A stretch of 64,000 nucleotides of DNA from Chloroflexota bacterium (lineage in GTDB: Bacteria > Chloroflexota > UBA6077 > CF-72), in NCBI GenBank assembly GCA_019247515.1, contig JAFAOS010000504.1:1-64000 (forward strand), given 5' to 3'. This document shows, piece by piece, positions 25,314 to 34,336 of the stretch (its first letter is position 1; each line of letters starts with the position of its first letter). The notes under the pieces are model-generated. The model saw nothing but the letters and a program-made list of their open reading frames with translations. It ran no database searches and was not told the DNA's origin. Position numbers and translations under genes: made by a program.

Positions 25314-27200
25314 TCAGGAGAAGAAGTAGCGCTCGCGAGCGCGGCCGCGCTCCCACTCGGCGCGCGCCTCTTGCACGCCCGGCATGTTGCTGACTTCGGA
25401 GACGGCGACGTCCCACCAGCTTGCGTAATTTGGCACGCTCTCGAACCGATCGTTTTTCACGTAGATGACGGTCGTCCGATCCATGGCCCGAGCGGAGTCG
25501 AGCGCCGAGACCACGTCGGCGTACGTCTGACACTCGATCACGCAGGCGCCCAGGCTCCGCGCGTTGGCGGCCAGGTCCACCGGTAGGTCCTCACCCGGCG
25601 CGTCATCACCGGGTAAACCCCCGGCTTTGGGATACACATATCTCGTCCCGAAACCTGACTGACCCAGTGAGCGGCTGAGCGCGCCGATGCTTTTGAAGCC
25701 GCCGTTGTCCATCAGCACGATGGTCAACTTGTAGCCCTCCTGGATCGAGGTGACAATTTCCGAGGACATCATCAGGTACGATCCGTCGCCGACCAGCACG
25801 TACACCTCGCGCGAGGCGTCCGCCATTTTCGCGCCGAGTCCGCCGGCGATTTCGAAGCCCATGCACGAATATCCGTATTCCAGCTGGTACTGCTTCGGAT
25901 GACGGCTCCGCCACAGCTTGTGCAGGTCGCCCGGCAGGCTGCCCGCGGCGCACACCATGACTCCCTCCGGGTCGCCGAGCTCGTTGACGGCGCCGATCAA
26001 CTCACCCTGGCTCGGCAACGGGGTGAGGCGCTGGGCGTAGATGCGGTCGACCTCCGACTCCCACTCCGCGTGGAGCCGCTCCGCCGATTCACGATAGCTT
26101 CGCTCCACCACGTAACCGCCGAGCGCCTGGCCCAGCTCATCGAGCGTGACGCGCGCGTCGCCGACCAGGGCAAGTCCGGAGTGTTTTGCCGCGTCGAAGC
26201 TCGCGACGTTGACGTTGACGAATCGGACGTCCGGAGATTGAAAGGCGGTCTTCGACGCGGTGGTGAAGTCCGAGTAGCGGGTGCCGATGCCAATGACCAG
26301 GTCCGCGTCACGCGCGATGGTGTTGGCGGCCAGGGTGCCGGTCGCGCCAATCGCGCCCAGGTTGAGCGGGTGGTCGAAGCGGAGGCTGCCCTTGCCAGCC
26401 ATGGTCTCGCCGACTGGAATGCCGGTCTGCTCGACCAGAGTCCGCAGCGCGTCGGCCGCATCACTGTAGAGCGTCCCACCACCAGCGACGATCAGCGGTC
26501 GGCGGCTAGCGCGAATCCACTGCGCGGCAAGCTGCACGGCGCGGGCGTCGGGCCGGTTGCGCGCGATCCGCCACACGTGTTTCGAAAACAGCTCGCCAGG
26601 AAAATTGAACGCCTCGGTCTGCACGTCCTGGGGCAGGGCGAGTGTCACCGCGCCGGTTTCGGCCGGACTGGTGAGCACGCGCATCGCCTCCGGTAACGAG
26701 GTCAGCAGTTGCTCCGGTCGCGAGATGCGGTCCCAGTAGCGACTCACCGGCTTGAAGCAGTCGTTCACGGAGATATCCTGCGAGCTTTCGGACTCCAGTT
26801 GTTGGAGCACGGGCGCCACGTTGCGGCGGGCGAAAATATCACCAGGCAGCAAGAGCACCGGCAGGCGGTTGACGGTCGCCGTCGCCGCGCCCGTGAGCAT
26901 GTTCGTGGCGCCCGGGCCGATCGACGACGTGCACGCAAACGTCTGCAGCCGGTTCTTCATTTTGGCATAGCTGATCGCGACGTGGACCTGGGCCTGCTCA
27001 TTACGCGACTGGTAGTAGCGGAACGCGGGCGTCTGCTGGAGCGCCTGGCCGATGCCCGCCAGGTTGCCATGTCCGAAAATACCGAAGCAGCCAGCAAAAA
27101 AGGGCTGCTCGTGCCCGTCGCGCTCAACATGCTGGGCCTGCAGGAACGCGATCAGCGCCTGTGCAACGGTTAGCCGCCGTTCCCCAGAGCTCTCAGACAT
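25314..27200 (-). CDS. iolD: ThDP-dependent trihydroxycyclohexane-1,2-dione hydrolase (IolD)
   Basis: A 628-residue thiamine-diphosphate enzyme. IolD opens the ring of 3D-(3,5/4)-trihydroxycyclohexane-1,2-dione in myo-inositol catabolism. Family signatures are FFAGCFGIFGHGNLAGIGQA near residue 34, YYQSRNEQAQVHVAISYAKM with the cofactor-activating Glu, FACTSSIGPGATNMLTGAA, and the ThDP-binding segment GDGSYLMMSSEI...DNGGF (about 485-515). The length fits the family. No other iol genes are close, so this may be an orphan copy feeding on a related cyclic diketone. It converges on the Rieske B gene with 7 nt between stops. Confidence 0.92.
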   Translation of the reverse strand: MSESSGERRLTVAQALIAFLQAQHVERDGHEQPFFAGCFGIFGHGNLAGIGQALQQTPAFRYYQSRNEQAQVHVAISYAKMKNRLQTFACTSSIGPGATNMLTGAATATVNRLPVLLLPGDIFARRNVAPVLQQLESESSQDISVNDCFKPVSRYWDRISRPEQLLTSLPEAMRVLTSPAETGAVTLALPQDVQTEAFNFPGELFSKHVWRIARNRPDARAVQLAAQWIRASRRPLIVAGGGTLYSDAADALRTLVEQTGIPVGETMAGKGSLRFDHPLNLGAIGATGTLAANTIARDADLVIGIGTRYSDFTTASKTAFQSPDVRFVNVNVASFDAAKHSGLALVGDARVTLDELGQALGGYVVERSYRESAERLHAEWESEVDRIYAQRLTPLPSQGELIGAVNELGDPEGVMVCAAGSLPGDLHKLWRSRHPKQYQLEYGYSCMGFEIAGGLGAKMADASREVYVLVGDGSYLMMSSEIVTSIQEGYKLTIVLMDNGGFKSIGALSRSLGQSGFGTRYVYPKAGGLPGDDAPGEDLPVDLAANARSLGACVIECQTYADVVSALDSARAMDRTTVIYVKNDRFESVPNYASWWDVAVSEVSNMPGVQEARAEWERGRARERYFFS

Positions 27201-27260
27201 CAGCCATAAGCTATCAGCTTTGAGTGACGCGCCCTGAGCGCCTGACCTACCCTCAACAAC

Positions 27261-28673
27261 GTGAGGAGGGCACTCGTCACCCTGGCCGCGTGCGTGCTCA
27301 CCGCGGCGTGCTCCAGCCCGGCGCCGCGGGAGCCGACACCGCGCTCAGTCGCGGCGCCGGTGCCGACGCAAACTCCGGCTGCCGTCCAGGTGCAGGCCGC
27401 CGCACCGCAGCCGTTGCCCTCGACGGTTGTCCGCGCGGTTGCCTCGCCCAGCCCGGCGAGCATGCCGCTGTCGGTCCTGGCCGGGCGCAGCGGCGCCGAC
27501 CTGCGGGTCAGTCTGGATCAGGCGCTCGAGGAAAACGCGTACCTGACCGCGGCGGTCATGCAAGCGGCCAGCAACGCGCGCCTGGATGAGCTGATCGGCG
27601 CCTCGACCATGCTCGACCAGAGCACCCTCAACGTGGCGGAGATCGTGGGCAATGTCAAAGGTGCCAACAGTGCTCAGGTGCTGGCCGACGCCTGGCGCGC
27701 GCAGACCACGGACCTGATCGTGTACAGCCAGGCCCAACGGTCCGCTCCACCAACCGATCTCGACCAGCAGCGGACGGTACTTGCCGCTCAGCTCGCCATG
27801 GGCGACTTCTCCGAAGAGGCCGCCGAAACCATCCTCCAGCGGCGGACCCAGCAGGAGCTGGCCGTGGCCGACAGCCTGGCCAGTCACGACACCGCACAAG
27901 CGACCCAGCGACTCGCCACGCTCGTCGAGGGCAACGCTGACCTGAGTCAACCGCTTGCCGCGGCGATGGCCAGTCAACTACCCGACCTGTTGCCGCCAGC
28001 CACCACCGGCGCCGACATCGACGTCCGCTTGCGGCTCGGCGGCAGCCTGCTCCAGCACCTGTACCTGAGTGGCGACGCGATCGACGCCGCCGCGGACAAC
28101 CGTGCCGCCGATGCGCAGGCGTACGCGGCCGCCGCCGGCGTCGTCTCCGATGATCTTGGCAACCAGTTGGCCAGCATGTACACGCCGGACGTGGGCCAGG
28201 GCGTCGCCGATCGTCTGCGTGTTCAGACCGAGGCGCTGGTGTCGGCGGCCTCGGGCGGGGATCGACATCAAGCCAACGCCGACATCGACCGCACGCGAGG
28301 TGAGATCGACTCGCTGCTGTCGGGCGCCAACCCACTGCTGGCGCCCGGACTGCTGTCCCAGGAGCTGCGCGCCAGCGAGCAGCCGATGCTCACCTCGGCG
28401 GATGCCTTCGAGTCCCGCGACTTCGCGACCGCGTACGCGCGCCTGCACGAAGCGGCGCGGCAGAGCCAGAAGTCGGCCGAAACGCTGGAGCTGGCCATCG
28501 TGGACCGCTATCCCGGCCGCTACCTGGTGCTGCCGACGCCCGCGCTGGGGCAGGCCAACCGGACGCTCAACCCCACCAACCCGGGCGCGCTGCGCTCCGT
28601 GACCACGGGGCGCGGCCCAGGAGTCGGTCCCGACGTGGGTCCGCGGGTCGGTCCGTTCGGCGGCCGCCACTGA
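27261..28673 (+). CDS. secreted lipoprotein of unknown function
   Basis: A 470-residue protein not recognised as a named family. The GTG start gives MRRALVTLAACVLTAACSSP, a clear lipoprotein signal with the lipobox LTAAC, followed by a Pro/Ala/Thr-rich linker to about residue 65. The rest is almost entirely helical and Ala/Gln-rich. Two stretches look like duplicates of one another: about 75-155 (LDQALEENAYLTAAVMQAAS...) and about 252-335 (LGGSLLQHLYLSGDAIDAAA...). A Gly/Pro tail (GRGPGVGPDVGPRVGPFGG) ends the protein. TACCCT about 7 nt before the GTG could serve as a -10 of a leaderless promoter. An envelope role is inferred from the signal only. Confidence 0.8.
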   Translation: MRRALVTLAACVLTAACSSPAPREPTPRSVAAPVPTQTPAAVQVQAAAPQPLPSTVVRAVASPSPASMPLSVLAGRSGADLRVSLDQALEENAYLTAAVMQAASNARLDELIGASTMLDQSTLNVAEIVGNVKGANSAQVLADAWRAQTTDLIVYSQAQRSAPPTDLDQQRTVLAAQLAMGDFSEEAAETILQRRTQQELAVADSLASHDTAQATQRLATLVEGNADLSQPLAAAMASQLPDLLPPATTGADIDVRLRLGGSLLQHLYLSGDAIDAAADNRAADAQAYAAAAGVVSDDLGNQLASMYTPDVGQGVADRLRVQTEALVSAASGGDRHQANADIDRTRGEIDSLLSGANPLLAPGLLSQELRASEQPMLTSADAFESRDFATAYARLHEAARQSQKSAETLELAIVDRYPGRYLVLPTPALGQANRTLNPTNPGALRSVTTGRGPGVGPDVGPRVGPFGGRH

Positions 28674-28703
28674 GCCGCGGAGCAGCCAGAATGCCCGAAG
28701 ACG

Positions 28704-29270
28704 TCAGGACGCGCGCTTGGCCACCATGACTTGCGTCGGCCTGAGCACCCGATCGCCCTTACGGTAACCCTGACGGACCACGTGCAGTACGTGGCCCTCG
28801 GCCACGCTGGTGCTCGGCGCCGAGCCGAGCGCCTCGTGCAGCCGCGGATCGAACTCGGCCCCGTCGGCCTCGATCTGCTCGACGCCCTCGGCGGCCAGCA
28901 AGCCGCGCAAGTTGCGCTCGACCAGCAGCACGCCCTGGCCCCAGCCAGATTGGCGCTCGGCCTCCGACGCGTTTGACAGGGCGCGGTCGAAGTCGTCCAG
29001 GATCGGGAACAGCCGCTGCAGCACCGACAGGCCCGCGTCGCGCGCCTGCTGGGCGCGTTCCTCTTCCACGCGGCGGCGGAAGTTGATGAAGTCGGCCTGG
29101 GTGCGCTGCGCGAGGCGCAGGTACTCGTCGGCCTTGTGTTCGATTTCGGCGAGCTCGCCGCGGAGGGTCTCGAGCTCGTCGGTTGGGGTGGGCGCCTCGG
29201 CCGGAGTGGCGTGTGGCTGCCCGTCAGATTCAGGCGCTGGTGAAGTTGGTTGGTCTTGTTGCACCGACAT
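28704..29270 (-). CDS. grpE: GrpE, nucleotide exchange factor for DnaK
   Basis: A 188-residue GrpE. An acidic, disordered start is followed by a long coiled coil (ELETLRGELAEIEHKADEYLRLAQRTQADFIN, in part). The conserved NFRRRVEEER and FPILDDFDRALSNA segments come next, then a C-terminal beta-domain with FDPRLHEALG...VVRQGYRKGDRVLRPTQVMVA. The start at 29270 (MSVQQDQPTSP) is preferred over one 10 codons upstream, which would use part of the divergent promoter. It is transcribed away from hspR and dnaK, unlike the usual dnaK-grpE order. Confidence 0.95.
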   Translation of the reverse strand: MSVQQDQPTSPAPESDGQPHATPAEAPTPTDELETLRGELAEIEHKADEYLRLAQRTQADFINFRRRVEEERAQQARDAGLSVLQRLFPILDDFDRALSNASEAERQSGWGQGVLLVERNLRGLLAAEGVEQIEADGAEFDPRLHEALGSAPSTSVAEGHVLHVVRQGYRKGDRVLRPTQVMVAKRAS

Positions 29271-29287
29271 TGCCCAAAGTATATGAT
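29259..29287 (+). promoter_or_regulatory. strong housekeeping promoter of hspR(-dnaK)
   Basis: TTGCAC (29259-29264) and TATGAT (29282-29287) are separated by exactly 17 nt, a near-consensus sigma-70 type promoter. Transcription would begin around 29294, leaving at most about 8 nt before the ATG at 29302, so the mRNA is nearly leaderless. The -35 element lies inside the start of grpE, so the divergent promoters overlap. No clear HspR-binding inverted repeat (CTTGAGT/ACTCAAG type) was seen. Confidence 0.75.
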
Positions 29288-29301
29288 ATGTCGGACACAA
29301 A

Positions 29302-29700
29302 ATGTATCGCGACCCGCATCAAATTTCGGCGGGTACGTCGAGCGCGGCTCGCTCGCGTACCTCGGATGCACTCTACGTCATCAGCGTCGCCGCTCGACTC
29401 GTCGAGATGCATCCCACCACCCTGCGCAAGTACGAGCGCGTCGGCTTCCTCGAGCCCAGCCGTACGCCCGGGCGCACCCGCCTGTACTCCCTGGAAGATA
29501 TCCACCGCCTGCGGCAGATCAAACATCTCGTCGAGGACCGCGAGATGAATCTCGCCGGCGTTCAGATGGCTCTAGACTTAACGGAATTGCTCGGTGAAAT
29601 CTCGACCGCAATCGATCAAACACCCGATATGGTTACCCTTCGACGCCGCGTCCAGGCCCCACTGCGCGCCGCGTTCGCAACTCTGGGAGCCCAACAGTAG
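29302..29700 (+). CDS. hspR: MerR-family heat-shock repressor (HspR-like)
   Basis: A 132-residue MerR-type regulator. The winged helix-turn-helix contains YVISVAARLVEMHPTTLRKYERVGFLEPSRTPGRTRLYSLEDI (quoted in part: LRKYERVGFLEPSRTPGRTR). The dimerisation helix follows with IKHLVEDREMNLAGVQMALDL. These match HspR, the repressor of dnaK operons in Actinobacteria and Chloroflexota. The first ~20 residues are not conserved-looking; translation may start slightly later. Its position between divergent grpE and dnaK supports heat-shock control, probably with DnaK as co-repressor (known for the family). Confidence 0.88.
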   Translation: MYRDPHQISAGTSSAARSRTSDALYVISVAARLVEMHPTTLRKYERVGFLEPSRTPGRTRLYSLEDIHRLRQIKHLVEDREMNLAGVQMALDLTELLGEISTAIDQTPDMVTLRRRVQAPLRAAFATLGAQQ

Positions 29701-29778
29701 TCAAATGCTTACATCCATTTCAAAGTTCATGGTTGCGCCCGCCCACGGCGAACGAAGAAAGGCTAGGTAGAGAGGACG

Positions 29779-31683
<1,905 letters not shown>

Positions 31684-31692
31684 GCCACAGGC

Positions 31693-31920
31693 CTAGCGCT
31701 CGCGCATTCGCGGAGCGGTGGTTGCCGACAAACGGTCGGTCACCACCGCTCTTTTTGTGTCCTTGCGCTGGGCTCGCCGCGTGCCGAGGTCGACTGCCAG
31801 CAAACTGGCGGTGGCCATGTCCTCGTCGACGTAACCCTCCTGAAACAAGCGCCAGATGGCGACGCGCGCGGCGTCCACTGCGTCGGATGGTGTGGCTGGT
31901 GAAGCTTCGGTTGCTTGCAT
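31693..31920 (-). CDS. small hypothetical protein (75 aa)
   Basis: Not recognised. From the ATG at 31920 the product begins MQATEASPATPSDAVDAARV and continues with a helical, protein-like core, AIWRLFQEGYVDEDMATASL, then a basic tail. A longer start at 31971 is possible. The tail is encoded over the dnaK terminator, so that part may not be under selection. No membrane segment, Cys or known motif is present. The amphipathic core is the main argument that the gene is real. Confidence 0.45.
   Translation of the reverse strand: MQATEASPATPSDAVDAARVAIWRLFQEGYVDEDMATASLLAVDLGTRRAQRKDTKRAVVTDRLSATTAPRMRER
31713..31756 (+). terminator. rho-independent terminator after dnaK
   Basis: GAGCGGTGGT (31713-31722) pairs with ACCACCGCTC (31742-31751) over 10 bp and is followed by TTTTT (31752-31756). 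A smaller hairpin, CTAGGCC/GGCCTAG, lies just before it at about 31680-31696, over the dnaK stop codon. The terminator overlaps the C-terminal codons of the facing small gene. Confidence 0.88.
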
Positions 31921-32021
31921 TTCAACCAGTGCCCTCCACCCCACGGATACGCAGCCCGCGTACCCACGCAACGCGCCAGAACGTTACAGAAGCAAAGCGA
32001 CGGTTACAATTGTCGGCGGGG

Positions 32022-32363
32022 TCAGTCGCCGTACGGCACTGAGAACTGGGTGTCGAACCAGTCGAAATAGTCGTGGACGAAGATGTTGTCGGCACCGACC
32101 AGCGCGCGGACTTTGGGCTCGATGCTGCCAACGTGCGACTTCTTGATCGGGCACGATTCACACGCGCCCTGGGCATAGACGGTCACGTGGTACTCGCCGT
32201 CGCGACGCTCGGGCGGCAGGTAGGACAGTGAGGGGCGCCAGCTCGTGACCACGTCTTCGCCCATCACGTCGGCGGCCGCCTGCAAGATTTCGTAGTCGAA
32301 CTCTTCGGCGCGAATCTCTTCGAGCGCGTCGACAATCTTCTGCAGCATCGGATCATCGGTCAT
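32022..32363 (-). CDS. small CxxC protein, NifU-like
   Basis: A 113-residue acidic protein starting MTDDPMLQKIVDALEEIRAE. The central segment VTVYAQGACESCPIKKSHVG carries a CxxC pair in a position resembling the NifU C-terminal Fe-S scaffold domain (GxCxxCP), but the rest is divergent, so a general metal- or redox-binding role is safer. The start at 32363 removes a non-conserved extension. TATAAA on the minus strand, about 20-25 nt before the ATG, is a possible -10. The divergent small gene starts about 100 nt away. Confidence 0.65.
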   Translation of the reverse strand: MTDDPMLQKIVDALEEIRAEEFDYEILQAAADVMGEDVVTSWRPSLSYLPPERRDGEYHVTVYAQGACESCPIKKSHVGSIEPKVRALVGADNIFVHDYFDWFDTQFSVPYGD

Positions 32364-32467
32364 GTGTGGCTGTGCCCAATAGATGTTTATACCGAAGCCG
32401 CTCCCGCTTCCGTCTGCCTTTCGTGGCAACGAGCGGGGCCGGCACGCAGCCTGCACTCGGTGAACCG

Positions 32468-32710
32468 ATGCAACCGCCCGACCCGCCCGATCTCCGAGCC
32501 ATGCTCGCCGCCATGCACCAGCTGCACCCGAGCGGCACTCATCGCCGAGAACTCCTGGTCCAGAATGGTCTATTGGCCGTCGAACGGGTGCGCGATCCGC
32601 TCCTGGCTGACGCCATCGTCATCTCGATCGGGGAACGCGCGCGAGTCATGGCCCATCATGAGTTCCGCTCGTGGTTGGAGGAGGTGCGGAGCGCATTCGA
32701 CACAATCTGA
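32468..32710 (+). CDS. small hypothetical protein (80 aa)
   Basis: Not recognised. The ATG at 32468 gives MQPPDPPDLRAMLAAMHQLH, then a mostly helical, soluble chain with LLAVERVRDPLLADAIVISI and a C-terminal amphipathic helix FRSWLEEVRSAFDTI. The ribosome binding site is weak (CGGTGA). It lies 18 nt before the protease-inhibitor gene on the same strand and could share its transcript. Partner or function cannot be stated. Confidence 0.45.
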   Translation: MQPPDPPDLRAMLAAMHQLHPSGTHRRELLVQNGLLAVERVRDPLLADAIVISIGERARVMAHHEFRSWLEEVRSAFDTI

Positions 32711-32728
32711 CGCATACTGAGCGTCGGC

Positions 32729-33052
32729 GTGCAATTCGACGAGCAGCGCAATGGCGACGAGGTTGACCTGACGTCAGGCGCCGAGTTCGAGGTCAGTCTC
32801 GCCGAACGGCCGACTACGGGTTATCGCTGGAACGTGATCTCGAGTGGCGAGCCCGCCTGCCGCATTCGGCATGATTCGTTCGACGCGGATACCGCGCTAC
32901 ACGGCGGCAGTGGCGCGCGAATCCTGTACTTTGAGGCGGTGGAGCCTGGGCTCGGCGTTATCGAGCTTGCCTATCGCCGAGCCTGGGAGGCGAACGCGGC
33001 GCCCGCGCGTCGGTTCGTGCTTCGCGTCCGCGTCGCCTCCGAGCGCGCCTGA
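32729..33052 (+). CDS. chagasin-family (I42) cysteine-protease inhibitor
   Basis: A 107-residue all-beta inhibitor with a GTG start. The three loops known to fill the active site of papain-type proteases in chagasin-family inhibitors are visible: RPTTGYRW (residues 27-34, family NPTTGY-x-W), the Gly-rich loop HGGSGARILYF (about 57-67), and the third loop AYRRAWE (family RPW). There is no signal peptide, so the protein is cytoplasmic as read. It faces a papain-type protease gene with one nucleotide between their stop codons, which makes that protease the obvious target. Confidence 0.9.
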   Translation: MQFDEQRNGDEVDLTSGAEFEVSLAERPTTGYRWNVISSGEPACRIRHDSFDADTALHGGSGARILYFEAVEPGLGVIELAYRRAWEANAAPARRFVLRVRVASERA

Positions 33053-33053
33053 G

Positions 33054-33845
33054 TTACTGGATCATCCGCAGCGTCCAGAAGTCGCTGGCGAGCTGCGCGT
33101 CGCTCAGGTACAGGTACGGCATGTGGCAATAGCCGTGGTCGCCCCAGCCGGCGCCCCACGAGTTGCGAACGATGAACCGCTGCTGCGCATCGTCGTAACC
33201 AACCGCCAGCACCGCGTGGCCACCCAGCACCTGCTCGCCGGCTTGGGGCATCGGTACCACACCCGACTGTGCCACCTGCTGACTCTCGAAGCTCTCGTAC
33301 ACGGTGAACCCGAAGACGAAGGGGTAGCCGGCGGCGAGACAACCTTTCATCTGACTGAGCACCTGCGGCACGCGCTGGTACTGGATCGCCTGGTACTTCA
33401 GCGCCTCGGTGTACGCGTCCTGCGAAGGCTTGACGGTCAGTTTATTGTTGGGCGGGAACGGGTCCGCGTCGTACGGCCAGGTGGGGTCTTCTCGACAGAC
33501 TCCGAGTTGCGCAATGGACTTCATGCCGTCGCGAATCTGCGCACCGCTGTCGGAGCCGGTGGTGTGTTCGATGGCCCGCTCGTTGTAATAAATGAACAGA
33601 CGCGACGGCACGAACGGCGATGGCGCCCCCAGGTTCTGCTTTATCTGGCTGAACTCGTGCGCGGCCCCGATGGCATTGGCCGTACAACTGCCAATCTGGC
33701 CCTGGTCGTACACCGCCGGGCAGCCCGGGCGTAAATCTACCTGGCTTGGCAGTGCAGACAACGTTTGCGGCGGCGCCGCGTACAGGTGGTCGCGCTGGTC
33801 GGGCAAGTCCCGAACCCAGCCATAGCGCGCAATCTGATAAGGCAT
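33054..33845 (-). CDS. papain-family (C1) cysteine peptidase
   Basis: A 263-residue C1 protease. The oxyanion Gln and catalytic Cys are in DQGQIGSCTANA (Gln48, Cys54). The catalytic His is in GGHAVLAVGYDD (His210) and the Asn in RNSWGAGWGD (Asn228). It lacks a signal peptide and a long propeptide; only about 35 residues precede the mature-like core (LPSQVDLR). Control by propeptide is therefore unlikely and control by the facing inhibitor more plausible. Relatives of this short bacterial form are common in environmental genomes, with unknown substrates. An export route is not evident. Confidence 0.93.
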   Translation of the reverse strand: MPYQIARYGWVRDLPDQRDHLYAAPPQTLSALPSQVDLRPGCPAVYDQGQIGSCTANAIGAAHEFSQIKQNLGAPSPFVPSRLFIYYNERAIEHTTGSDSGAQIRDGMKSIAQLGVCREDPTWPYDADPFPPNNKLTVKPSQDAYTEALKYQAIQYQRVPQVLSQMKGCLAAGYPFVFGFTVYESFESQQVAQSGVVPMPQAGEQVLGGHAVLAVGYDDAQQRFIVRNSWGAGWGDHGYCHMPYLYLSDAQLASDFWTLRMIQ

Positions 33846-33990
33846 CGATCAAAATCCTCCCACAATTGCGACGAACGGTGCGGGCGTCTCGCGGGCCCAC
33901 ACAATACGCCTTGTTGCGCGACTTGTGAAGAGGGGAATGTTGTGAAATCCGTCACAGACGGCTGCTCGAATCAGTCCTAGATGGCGCGCC

Positions 33991-34025
33991 GCGCCTGGCC
34001 GACGGGGAGAGAAGCCTCCAGGCGC
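33991..34025 (+). promoter_or_regulatory. stem-loop in the 5' leader of the short-peptide gene
   Basis: GCGCCTGG (33991-33998) pairs perfectly with CCAGGCGC (34018-34025) around a 19-nt purine-rich loop. It lies 38 nt before the peptide's ATG. There is no T-run, so it is more likely an mRNA stabiliser or leader control element than a terminator. Confidence 0.5.
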
Positions 34026-34063
34026 AGCGCACATCTGTCGTTGCACACAAAGGAGATTCGAAA

Positions 34064-34324
34064 ATGAGCTCAATCGTCGAGCTGCCGATCCGCCTCGAGG
34101 AATCGGACAAACTCGCATCACTGGACGACGTCCTTGGCACGCTCAAGGTCGTCTACACCACCACCGCCTGTTCCCAGTGTGGACGCATGGTCACCCTGAC
34201 GGAGATCACCACGCCGCGCGTTCGCGACGCGGCGCTGGTCTGTTTTTTCCGACATCGCTCGAGCTCGGGGGCCGGCACTCTCTCCGGCCGACCCCCGGGC
34301 TCCGTGCGGGAGATAGATAGATAG
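34064..34324 (+). CDS. Cys-containing short peptide, candidate RiPP precursor
   Basis: An 86-residue product with one of the best ribosome binding sites in the window (AAAGGAG, 8 nt before ATG). The first ~30 residues (MSSIVELPIRLEESDKLASL and on) look like a leader. Then come YTTTACSQCGRMVTLTEITT and a third Cys in ALVCFFRHR (Cys36, Cys39, Cys60). The tail after about residue 65 is low-complexity and is encoded by a strong hairpin and a repeat tract, so it may not be part of the functional peptide. The next gene is a DUF692/MNIO enzyme, a family that modifies Cys or Asp residues of ribosomal peptides. The precursor role is inferred from this position. A small zinc-ribbon protein is the alternative. 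Confidence 0.55.
   Translation: MSSIVELPIRLEESDKLASLDDVLGTLKVVYTTTACSQCGRMVTLTEITTPRVRDAALVCFFRHRSSSGAGTLSGRPPGSVREIDR
34261..34302 (+). promoter_or_regulatory. strong hairpin between peptide and DUF692 gene
   Basis: GAGCTCGGGGG (34261-34271) pairs with CCCCCGGGCTC (34292-34302) over 11 bp with one G-U pair. It encloses a second small stem, CCGG/CCGG, with loop CACTCTCT. There is no T-run. Placed after the Cys-rich part of the peptide and before the enzyme gene, it fits a transcript-processing or attenuation element that keeps enzyme levels below peptide levels. Confidence 0.55.
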
Positions 34325-34330
34325 ATAGAT
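34311..34330 (+). repeat. (AGAT)5 tetranucleotide microsatellite upstream of the DUF692 start
   Basis: Five perfect AGAT units are followed by ACACAC and then the ATG at 34337. The only ribosome-binding-like sequence, GGGAG (34308-34312), runs into the first unit, about 24 nt from the ATG. Tetranucleotide runs of this kind are prone to slippage. The peptide's TAG stop lies inside the repeat. Confidence 0.9.
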
Positions 34331-34336
34331 ACACAC

